From RI-106 sp964496875 (GTDB taxonomy: Bacteria > Cyanobacteriota > Vampirovibrionia > Obscuribacterales > Obscuribacteraceae): 64,000 nt of DNA. This document shows positions 50,561 to 57,512 of this stretch, in pieces. A program made the position numbers and the translations under genes. Position 1 is the first letter of the stretch. Each line of letters starts with the position of its first letter. Location of the stretch: positions 1 to 64,000 of the forward strand of contig CAZCBH010000002.1 of NCBI GenBank assembly GCA_964496875.1, written 5' to 3'. A model generated the notes under the pieces. The model saw nothing but the letters and a program-made list of their open reading frames with translations. It was not told the DNA's origin and made no database searches.

Positions 50561-51853
50561 TTATTGTTGCAGCAATTGCAGAAGCTTTTTGGCGGCTGCC
50601 ACCTCTGCCGGCATCGACTTGACCTGATTGGACATCGCCGCGAAGCTGTGCTCGCTTTTTACAATCGCTTGATTAATTCGCGTCTGGGATTCCGGTAGTG
50701 CATCACCTTCGGTGTGGCCGCCATCGGCATTGTATTCTTCTTCCAGTTCCTCTTTCAGCTTTTCGAGGGCCCACTGAGTATCGTCTATGTCGTCTTTGAG
50801 ATCACTGGTCGCTTTGGGCGCCTCACCAACTAGTTTTTTGAGATAGTTGAAAACAATCAATTCGAACTTACCAGGATAGGCTTTTTTTAGCGGTGTCTTG
50901 CGATTATCTTTGTAGGTTCCCTTGCCGTCGAGATAGACAAAGCTTCCGTCCTCTACTCGCACCACCAGGAAATCGCCGGAAGGCAGCATCCAGGTACTGG
51001 CAAAAATCTCTATTGCTCCATTTTCGGGCAGCGCTTCTCCTTCGGGTGTTTTATCCGGTATCGCACCAAGATTGGTGCGAGCGCTCTCCAGCAATTTTAT
51101 CGAACTATCCAGATTAGAAATCTGTTTTTTTAGTGCTGCCGTCTTCTCTTGAGAATTTTTTATTGCAGGCGAGTCCATGCGGCTTTTGTTCGCCTTTTGC
51201 GCTGATTTCTGGCTTAGAATCTGTCTGTCCAGCTCCTGAGCCAGGTGCCATAGCAGTACTTCGTCGGGATAGAGTGCCAGTGCCGGATAGCCGCTCTTCT
51301 GGTCGACCGCCACCAGCTTTTTGCCGGTGGCCAGCAGAAACGCATCGTCGGTCAGATGAAAGGCGATTTTTCCACCTTCGATTATGTCGGCGTCAGAACC
51401 TAGCTTGAAAAGGGATTTGTAAACGATTTTCTCTTTTGGCACTTCCGGTTCTATCGATTTTAACGGAACCGCGCTTACCGAGCCTGACGTCCAGGTTTCT
51501 GCCTCGACGGCGCTGGGGACATAGCCGTAGCTATTGCCACCGTAGCCAGTGCTATAGTTGCCGGCTTGATAGTTCGGATAGTAAGGATCTCCCCAGTCTC
51601 CATAGCCGCCACCATAGCCTCCCCAGCCATAGTTGCGGAAGCGATTATAGGGTCTTGCCCAGCCGGCGAATCCGCCATATCGACCCGGTCGCCCATAGCC
51701 CATACCACCGTATCGACCCATGCCTCGACCCATGCCTCGACCGCGTCCGCCGCCGCCGCGTCCTCCCCGGGCATCCGCCGGTTCAGGCAGAATGCTGATG
51801 GTCAGCGCCAGGAGCGCTATCGAGACCAGGGCTCGTCTTTTTAGATTGGGCAT
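50561..51853 (-). CDS. Exported Gly/Tyr/Arg-rich protein with coiled C-terminal half
   Basis: 430 residues. A signal peptide (SIALLALTISILPEPADAR) precedes a block rich in Gly, Arg and Tyr (RGGRGGGGRGRGMGRGMGR, then YGG and WGGYGGGYGDWGD units) to about residue 110. A globular part follows (IVYKSLFKLGSDADIIEGGK, AFHLTDDAFLLATGKKLVAV), then a long charged helical region with coiled-coil-like heptads (NSQEKTAALKKQISNLDSSI) to the C-terminus. No domain is recognised. Likely an envelope or matrix structural protein. Its start lies opposite to the gene at 52060, with 206 bp between. Confidence 0.8.
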   Translation of the reverse strand: MPNLKRRALVSIALLALTISILPEPADARGGRGGGGRGRGMGRGMGRYGGMGYGRPGRYGGFAGWARPYNRFRNYGWGGYGGGYGDWGDPYYPNYQAGNYSTGYGGNSYGYVPSAVEAETWTSGSVSAVPLKSIEPEVPKEKIVYKSLFKLGSDADIIEGGKIAFHLTDDAFLLATGKKLVAVDQKSGYPALALYPDEVLLWHLAQELDRQILSQKSAQKANKSRMDSPAIKNSQEKTAALKKQISNLDSSIKLLESARTNLGAIPDKTPEGEALPENGAIEIFASTWMLPSGDFLVVRVEDGSFVYLDGKGTYKDNRKTPLKKAYPGKFELIVFNYLKKLVGEAPKATSDLKDDIDDTQWALEKLKEELEEEYNADGGHTEGDALPESQTRINQAIVKSEHSFAAMSNQVKSMPAEVAAAKKLLQLLQQ

Positions 51854-51884
51854 AGATGATAATTCCGACGGCTTTACGCTCGTT

Positions 51885-51906
51885 AGTATAAGCGATGTTT
51901 TATACT
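51885..51906. repeat. Inverted repeat AGTATAA...TTATACT in divergent promoter region
   Basis: Perfect 7-base arms at 51885-51891 and 51900-51906 around 8 bp, 32 bp upstream of the Gly/Tyr-rich gene. The arms resemble -10 boxes on both strands, so this may be a regulator site or facing promoters. Beyond it TTGCGG plus 16 bp plus TACATA (51972-51999) is a weak plus-strand promoter candidate for the next gene. Confidence 0.35.
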
Positions 51907-52011
51907 GGCGCGGATGTCAACAATATTCATGATCTACCTCGACTCTTAAGACTTTCCGTATATATATGGGGTTGCGGATATGCGAAAATGAAATACATAG
52001 TGCTACATGAC

Positions 52012-52030
52012 ATCGGTCGAAGCGACCGAT
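52012..52030 (+). promoter_or_regulatory. 8-bp hairpin in leader of gene at 52060
   Basis: ATCGGTCG-AAG-CGACCGAT is a perfect stem, 30 bp before the start codon and followed by CCTGGGGATTC, which includes the Shine-Dalgarno-like GGGGA. It could affect mRNA stability or ribosome access. Confidence 0.4.
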
Positions 52031-52059
52031 TCTACCCTGGGGATTCAATTTAAAAAGAC

Positions 52060-52992
52060 ATGGCTAAGAACATGAAGGCGATGAAGGGAAAGAAGTCCCA
52101 ACGTGCGATGCGGGGCATGGGGGCGGTTCAAGGCCGCGCCGTCAAGCGAGCCAAAGGGCAGCAGTTGCCTGTTAACGAGAGCCCATCAAATCCAAAATGG
52201 GACAAACTCGGATACGCCATGTTCGGTGGTTTGCTTGTGGTAGGAGTTCTCACCGCCGCATTCGCGGTCTATTACAGCTCTAATCGTTTTCTCGAAGCAC
52301 TCTCGGCCAGTCCTATCGATTGGCTCACCTGTGTGTTCATGACCCTTCTACTTGCGGCAGGATTCTTTGCTGCCAGAGCGTTTGTATCCCTGGCTTTCTT
52401 CGGAACGGTGATGCTCTGCTCCAAATTCGGAGCCTGGAAAACAACCGAAGCAATCTGCGCCCTTGCCATCAAGTATCGTTTTCTTGTGCCCAATGGCGGA
52501 TCCTGGGCATCCATGGCTCTGGTCCAGAGTCTTATCTCCCGGGGGCTATTCACCGAATCGATTGAGATTGCAGAGAAAGAGTGGGAGCGATCCGGTGCAA
52601 ACCCCAAACAGGCTCTCAACCTGGGCCCGATGTGCGCCGCTGCCGGTATGGCTCAGCAGGTGGAGGGCAATCGCAAACAGACCGCGGTCTGGAACGAAAG
52701 GGCGATAGAGTCCCTGACCAAAATGCTCGAGAATGCCGAGAGCGACAAGAAAGGACTTTTCGCCTGGGCTGCTCGTAGTCAGGCCGGCTCCTGGGTCGGG
52801 CAGGTAAAGATGCAACTTGCCGCTGCTCACTTCAGCAACGCCAATGTCCACATGGAGACAATGGACTACCGACGCGCCAAGACGAGCTTCAAGAGCGCCT
52901 GCGATTACGCTGTGCAGGCGCCTGAGTTTCCCCAGAGGGAAGATATCATCAAGATGAGCAAAGAGCAGCTACAGCGTCTCAAACACGCCTGA
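52060..52992 (+). CDS. Membrane protein with two TM segments and helical tail
   Basis: 310 residues. A basic N-terminus of about 40 residues (KNMKAMKGKKSQRAMRGMGA, rich in Lys/Met) is followed by two membrane segments at about 53-74 (AMFGGLLVVGVLTAAFAVYY) and 88-112 (WLTCVFMTLLLAAGFFAARAF), then a soluble helical part that reads like degenerate TPR pairs (ASMALVQSLISRGLFTESIE, LFAWAARSQAGSWVGQVKMQ, MDYRRAKTSFKSACDYA). No family recognised. The soluble end is likely cytosolic or periplasmic depending on topology, which I cannot fix. It converges on the exported amidohydrolase gene (10 bp gap). Confidence 0.78.
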   Translation: MAKNMKAMKGKKSQRAMRGMGAVQGRAVKRAKGQQLPVNESPSNPKWDKLGYAMFGGLLVVGVLTAAFAVYYSSNRFLEALSASPIDWLTCVFMTLLLAAGFFAARAFVSLAFFGTVMLCSKFGAWKTTEAICALAIKYRFLVPNGGSWASMALVQSLISRGLFTESIEIAEKEWERSGANPKQALNLGPMCAAAGMAQQVEGNRKQTAVWNERAIESLTKMLENAESDKKGLFAWAARSQAGSWVGQVKMQLAAAHFSNANVHMETMDYRRAKTSFKSACDYAVQAPEFPQREDIIKMSKEQLQRLKHA

Positions 52993-53002
52993 TCCGGCTG
53001 TT

Positions 53003-53869
53003 TTAGTGACTCGTTTTTGCTTTTTTGTAAGCCATGGAAGACTCGATAAATTTGTCGAATAAGGCTTTGTTATTCTTGTAATCCCTCTCCGGATGCCATT
53101 GTACCCCTATCAAAAATCTTCCGTCCTTTTTCTTGTCGCTCGCTTCTATGCTCTCGGCTACGCCATCGGGCGCTCTGGAGGTGATGGCAAGCCCTTTGCC
53201 GGGACGATCGACACATTGATGATGCGAACTGGGCACGGTCAGCTCTTTTTTGCCGTAGATACAGGCAATATAACTGTCCTTTTCGAAGCTGACTCTGTGA
53301 CGGTGAAAGCCTGCTTGCCAGCCGTTTGGACTGGCGTGTTGCAATTTTGAGCCCTTGTACTTCGATGGGATGTCCCGGGTCAGGGAGCCTCCCCGGGCTA
53401 TGTTGAGAACCTGGGCACCGGCACAGATACCGAGGAAAGGAAGCTTGCTGTTATTCAACACCTCTTTCACCATGACCTGGTCGAAAGTGGTGCGTTCGCT
53501 GTGCATGGGTACAATCGACTTGTGGGGCTCTTTTCCGTAGAGTGAGGGCGGATAGTCTCTGCCGCCTATCATCATGACACCATCCAGATTGCTGAGCACC
53601 ATCTGCAGTTCTTTTAGAGCCATCGGCGGTATGAGAACAGGAACTCCACCGGCTAATAAGATGGCTTTCGTGTAAGGGGCAGAGATCTCGTAGACGACAG
53701 GATTGTCTCCATCGACTTCGAGATTGATTCCAATTAATGGCTTTTTTAAAGACTCTTTGTTTCTTCCTTCAGCCGGAGCGGCGTTTCCGTTTCCTGTGCC
53801 GCAGATCAGAAAAAGCAGCAAAAGCAGCATAGGAAAAGGCGCTTTCAATTGCAAAGATTTCTTGTTCAT
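53003..53869 (-). CDS. Exported peptidase C26/gamma-glutamyl hydrolase-like protein
   Basis: ATG 53869 is used; TTG 53881 would overlap the AIM24 stop and gives four more residues. 288 residues. The N-terminus FPMLLLLLFLICGTGNGNAA is a signal peptide, and GAT class I features follow: GVMMIGGRDYPPSLYG near 98, nucleophile C149 in FLGICAGAQVLN, and IGVQWHPERDY with catalytic His and Glu near 264. This is the gamma-glutamyl-GABA hydrolase (PuuD) type, which releases glutamate from gamma-glutamyl compounds, but PuuD is normally cytosolic. Coupled to the AIM24 gene upstream. A polyamine link to speD/speE is only suggestive. Confidence 0.88.
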   Translation of the reverse strand: MNKKSLQLKAPFPMLLLLLFLICGTGNGNAAPAEGRNKESLKKPLIGINLEVDGDNPVVYEISAPYTKAILLAGGVPVLIPPMALKELQMVLSNLDGVMMIGGRDYPPSLYGKEPHKSIVPMHSERTTFDQVMVKEVLNNSKLPFLGICAGAQVLNIARGGSLTRDIPSKYKGSKLQHASPNGWQAGFHRHRVSFEKDSYIACIYGKKELTVPSSHHQCVDRPGKGLAITSRAPDGVAESIEASDKKKDGRFLIGVQWHPERDYKNNKALFDKFIESSMAYKKAKTSH

Positions 53870-53877
53870 CTCCACTT

Positions 53878-54681
53878 TCAATCTTGTTCGAACAGGTTGC
53901 CGATGGCGCCGGCTATACCGCCGCCTTCGCCGACACTGGAGCCTCCCTGGACCGGAGCGCTTTTTACAATCTTATTGGCCAGTCGCGAAAATGGCAGGCT
54001 CTGGAGCCAGACGGTGCCCTGACCGCGCAGGGTGGCGAGAAAAAGTCCTTCACCGCCAAACACCATTGATTTCAGGTTTCCGGCTTTTTCGATAGAATAA
54101 TCGATACCCGGGGTCATGGCCACCAGGCAGCCTGTGTCGACTCTCAGGTTCTCGCCCGGTCGAATCTCTTTTTTGATGATGCTTCCGCAGGCATGAATAA
54201 AAACCCAGCCGTCTCCGGAAAGTCTCTGGAGGATGAAACCTTCTCCCCCGAAGAATCCTGCACCAAAGCGTTGTGTGAATGCGATATCGAGTTTAGTTCC
54301 GAATGCGGCACAGAGAAAGCCATCTCGCTGGACAATAATCTCTCCGCCCAGTTCACCGAGATGCATAGGAATGATTTTGCCCGGATAGGGGGCGGCGAAT
54401 GCGACTCTTCTTTTGCCCTGGCCTCTGTTGGTAAAGTGGGTGATCATCACCGACTCACCGGAGAGAAGTCTTTTGCCTGCTCCAAACAGGGCGCCGAGCA
54501 CACCTTCGCCTGCTTCGGTTCCATCTCCCATTTTGGCTTCGAAGGCGATGCCGTCTTCCATATAGTTCATGGCACCGGCTTCTGCAATTACGGTCTCTGC
54601 AGGATCCAACTCTATTTCTACCGCCTGGATATCATCACCGATGATCTCGTAATCTATGACATGGGCTTTTGATGGGCTCAT
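53878..54681 (-). CDS. AIM24/TIGR00266-family protein
   Basis: 267 residues, with a perfect AGGAGG before ATG 54681. The AIM24 family is a beta-rich single fold: VEIELDPAETVIAEAGAMNY near 21-40, the GLGALFGAGKRLLSGES-like region near 61-76, VAFAAPYPGKIIPMHLGELG, and GEGLFLATLRGQGTVWLQSLPF near 214-235, all typical. It ends in a Gly-rich tail (GGSSVGEGGGIAGAIG). Role unclear: named after a yeast mitochondrial protein; bacterial ones appear in stress and membrane contexts. Its stop and the next start are 8 bp apart, so the exported C26 protein is in the same operon. Confidence 0.92.
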   Translation of the reverse strand: MSPSKAHVIDYEIIGDDIQAVEIELDPAETVIAEAGAMNYMEDGIAFEAKMGDGTEAGEGVLGALFGAGKRLLSGESVMITHFTNRGQGKRRVAFAAPYPGKIIPMHLGELGGEIIVQRDGFLCAAFGTKLDIAFTQRFGAGFFGGEGFILQRLSGDGWVFIHACGSIIKKEIRPGENLRVDTGCLVAMTPGIDYSIEKAGNLKSMVFGGEGLFLATLRGQGTVWLQSLPFSRLANKIVKSAPVQGGSSVGEGGGIAGAIGNLFEQD

Positions 54682-54896
54682 GACAGCCTCCTTTTATTCG
54701 ATTCGCAGGCATTCTATCAGTTTCTAGAGATTTTTATGTAAACAAGGGCGGCATTGCAGAGCTTTGTCATACCTTGATTTCGAGGAGCGGGTCGATTTTA
54801 CTTTCCGAATCTGTCGTCATTGTTCTTTGATTGAGGTATAGGTATTGTTAGGGTGATTCTTTCGACCCAGATCAATGCCCACGGTTTTTTAAGTCG

Positions 54897-56933
54897 ATGT
54901 CCGAAAAAGAACGGGAAAAGTCTCCAGAAGCGAGAAAGCCGCTTGTCTCAAGTCTTTTTGAGACAGGATTCGAGCTGGTCGAATCTGAAGAAGATGAAAG
55001 CGATGTGTCCAAAGAACTCCTCGATACGGACCAGGACGTGGCTGCCTCGGTCTCTTCCGGACAGGCGCTGACTCCGAAAATGGAAGGAGAGCTGGATCCG
55101 CTTCTGGGTGGAGTCTTTGCCGGTAAATACGATGTACTCTCCGTTTTAGGCAAGGGTGGTATGAGTACCGTTTATAAGGTTAAACACCAGGATCTGGGCG
55201 TGGTTCTGGCTTTGAAAGTGTTGCATAAACATCTGTGGACCGACCCGCTATCGGTAGAGCGATTTCGCCTGGAAGCCAAGACGATCGGGCGGCTTTCAAG
55301 TCCTTATCTGATTACCTTTCGGGACTTCGGAGTAACTGCCGACGGGCAGCCTTATCTGGTGATGGATTATCTGGAAGGGGTCAGTCTGGGTCGTAAGATT
55401 TACGATGAGAATGGAATCGCCCTCGATGCCTGTCTGGATATTTTCGAAAAGCTCTGTGAGGGTCTGCAAGAGGCTCATCGAAACGGCGTCACTCACCGGG
55501 ATATCAAGCCCGCCAACGTCATGTTTCTTTCAGAAGGCAGTGATTCCACTGTTAAACTGGTGGATTTCGGAATCGCCAAGCTCGCCGCCGAAGAGTCCGA
55601 TCAGCGTATGACCCTGACTCAGACCGGGGAGGTTTTCGGCAGTCCGCTGTATATGAGCCCGGAACAATGTCTTGGTCTTGCCTGTGATCACCGTTCTGAT
55701 ATCTATTCTCTGGGCTGTCTGTTTTACGAGTCGATTGTGGGGCTCCCTCCTTTCATCGGCAGCAACGTACTGGAGACTATGAACGCCCATGTCGATAAAG
55801 AGCCGCAAGAGCTAGGCAAAGCCAATGAGGACTTTGTTCTGAGAGCCCAGGAACTCGGTTTCGATCTCAAAGATATCAACTATGTGGTCATGAAGTGCCT
55901 GCAAAAAGTACCGGCGGACCGTTATCAGAGTGTCGAAGAAATTCTCCGGGATCTTCGCCGAATCAAGGAGAAGAATCCGATAACCGGAAAGCAGAAGCTC
56001 TGGAGAAAGGCTGATCCGAAGAAGAAGTTCCAGGTAATATCTATTTCAGTCTGTGCAGCTATTGTAATCGCCATAGGGTCTCTATACTTTGCCAACTCGA
56101 CTTTCAAAAGCCTGGTAGATTCTGCCGGTCAGCAAATTCAGTGGCAATACGAGTCGACTCTTGGCTTTATTGCCTGTACATTGCGTGATTTCGAGGCGGC
56201 CGAAGCCCACTATCGCAATTCTCTTTCTCTGGCTGACAATATGACCAGCCACGGAGAACGGCATGTTAAGAGGCTCGCTTCCCTGGAGGCTCTTGCCGGA
56301 GCGCTTCAATATCAAGCCAAATATCCCGAGAAAGACAAAGTGGTGGAGGAGCATAAACGGGAGCTGCGCAAGTCTTTGGGAGATCTGGCCACGGTGGAGG
56401 ATGAAGAGATCGATTTGAATCTCTCTGTCGATCCTGATAACGAAGAGCAAGCCCTTGCCAATATGCGGATTTTCGATAAGCTCGGCAAGGAGAGCGCCCG
56501 CATAGGTAAGACCGATACGGCTGCCCGCTATCTGGCGCGCTCTTATGAGATCAAGCGAAAGTGGTTGAAAGAGGGAGATGAGAGTCTGATCCGCACCATG
56601 GACGATCTGGCCAAGATCTATGTCATCCAGAACAAACGCCACCAGGCAGGCGGGCTCTGGATGGACGGTCTACGCCAGGCAGAGAAATATCTGTCTGACG
56701 ATAGCACGGTCAAAATCAGTCTCTATGACAACGTGGGACGTATCCACCAGGACAAGGGGCGTCCGGAGAAAGCTGAGTATTGCTTCAAGCGGGCGATGGA
56801 GCTGGCGAACAGGCACTATGGCAAGAAAAATCGCACCACCATAGAGGTGACCAAAGACTACGCCGCCTTCCTGAATCAAGTCGGCCGAAAGGCAGAGGCG
56901 GAAAAGCTCTGGAACAGCATCAACGCTTTATGA
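54897..56933 (+). CDS. Receptor-like Ser/Thr kinase with C-terminal TPR region
   Basis: 678 residues. An acidic N-terminus of about 70 residues (ESEEDESDVSKELLDTDQD) precedes the kinase domain (about 78-365): GKGGMSTVY loop (85-93), K107 in ALKVL, HRDIKPANVMF with catalytic Asp near 202, VDFGIAK, SPLYMSPEQ, and HRSDIYSLGCL. One membrane segment follows at about 380-399 (ISISVCAAIVIAIGSLYFA), then TPR-like helical repeats to the end (AEAHYRNSLSLADN, AARYLARSYEIKRK, YDNVGRIHQDKGRPEKAEYCF). The sensor part is expected outside the membrane. It ends 6 bp before a hairpin shared with the convergent gene at 56968. Confidence 0.92.
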   Translation: MSEKEREKSPEARKPLVSSLFETGFELVESEEDESDVSKELLDTDQDVAASVSSGQALTPKMEGELDPLLGGVFAGKYDVLSVLGKGGMSTVYKVKHQDLGVVLALKVLHKHLWTDPLSVERFRLEAKTIGRLSSPYLITFRDFGVTADGQPYLVMDYLEGVSLGRKIYDENGIALDACLDIFEKLCEGLQEAHRNGVTHRDIKPANVMFLSEGSDSTVKLVDFGIAKLAAEESDQRMTLTQTGEVFGSPLYMSPEQCLGLACDHRSDIYSLGCLFYESIVGLPPFIGSNVLETMNAHVDKEPQELGKANEDFVLRAQELGFDLKDINYVVMKCLQKVPADRYQSVEEILRDLRRIKEKNPITGKQKLWRKADPKKKFQVISISVCAAIVIAIGSLYFANSTFKSLVDSAGQQIQWQYESTLGFIACTLRDFEAAEAHYRNSLSLADNMTSHGERHVKRLASLEALAGALQYQAKYPEKDKVVEEHKRELRKSLGDLATVEDEEIDLNLSVDPDNEEQALANMRIFDKLGKESARIGKTDTAARYLARSYEIKRKWLKEGDESLIRTMDDLAKIYVIQNKRHQAGGLWMDGLRQAEKYLSDDSTVKISLYDNVGRIHQDKGRPEKAEYCFKRAMELANRHYGKKNRTTIEVTKDYAAFLNQVGRKAEAEKLWNSINAL

Positions 56934-56938
56934 TGACT

Positions 56939-56956
56939 CTGCCGGTGGTGCGGCAG
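56939..56956. terminator. Bidirectional hairpin between convergent genes
   Basis: CTGCCG-GTGGTG-CGGCAG forms a perfect 6-bp stem between the stops of the kinase (56933) and the convergent exported protein (56968). No T-run on either side, so a weak or factor-dependent terminator. Confidence 0.4.
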
Positions 56957-56967
56957 GCTGTCTCTGG

Positions 56968-57327
56968 TTATTTGTAGACGTTGTCCAGCCGGAAGCGCAG
57001 CACTTTGACGCTGAGATCATTGAGAACTTTGTGAACTTTCTTGCCGTCTTTGAGACCCAGTTTGCCACCATTTTTCTCTTTCATCTTATCGATACGAGCT
57101 TTGATATCGATTACCGTCTTTTTAAGATCGGCTACCTGGGTGGCGGTCAGCTCATTGGCTTTATCGCCTTTATCTATCTGCTCGGATAGTTTATCCAGGC
57201 GTTCAGTTACAGTCCATTTCTTCGCCAAAGCCGGAAGCGGAATTGACAACAGGGTAGTCGAGATTGCTGCAGCCATCAGCAGATTCATGCTTCGTTTCCG
57301 TGACTTGATGAATTCGAATTTCTCCAT
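56968..57327 (-). CDS. Exported small coiled-coil protein
   Basis: ATG 57327 has GGAGAG upstream and gives 119 residues; the longer frame (57420) has no support. A signal peptide (NLLMAAAISTTLLSIPLPALA) leads to a mature region that is nearly all helix with regular hydrophobic spacing (RLDKLSEQIDKGDKANELTA ... DLKKTVIDIKARIDKMKEK), so a coiled coil or Lpp-like rod is likely. The end is LSVKVLRFRLDNVYK. No C-terminal lysine typical of Lpp linkage beyond this final YK, which does resemble the Lpp end. It may link the envelope layers, an inference from composition only. Confidence 0.72.
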   Translation of the reverse strand: MEKFEFIKSRKRSMNLLMAAAISTTLLSIPLPALAKKWTVTERLDKLSEQIDKGDKANELTATQVADLKKTVIDIKARIDKMKEKNGGKLGLKDGKKVHKVLNDLSVKVLRFRLDNVYK

Positions 57328-57512
57328 ATCGCTCTCCAGTTTCCTGTCTCTATCTTTTCGAGGACCCAGTATAACAGGACCGCAGGAACTGCGAAAATCG
57401 GCATGCTTTACAAAAGCCATTTGTTCCCTTTTTCTAACGCACTGCCGAACTGTCTCCTGTACAATTGCATCGCATTTTTCCTGTTTCTATCCAGTTTCGG
57501 AAGGACTAAATC

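Noticed and set aside
51436..51798. Ser/Arg/His-rich frames opposite to the Gly/Arg/Tyr-rich protein
   Set aside because: Low-complexity shadows of the repeat block, with no ribosome site.
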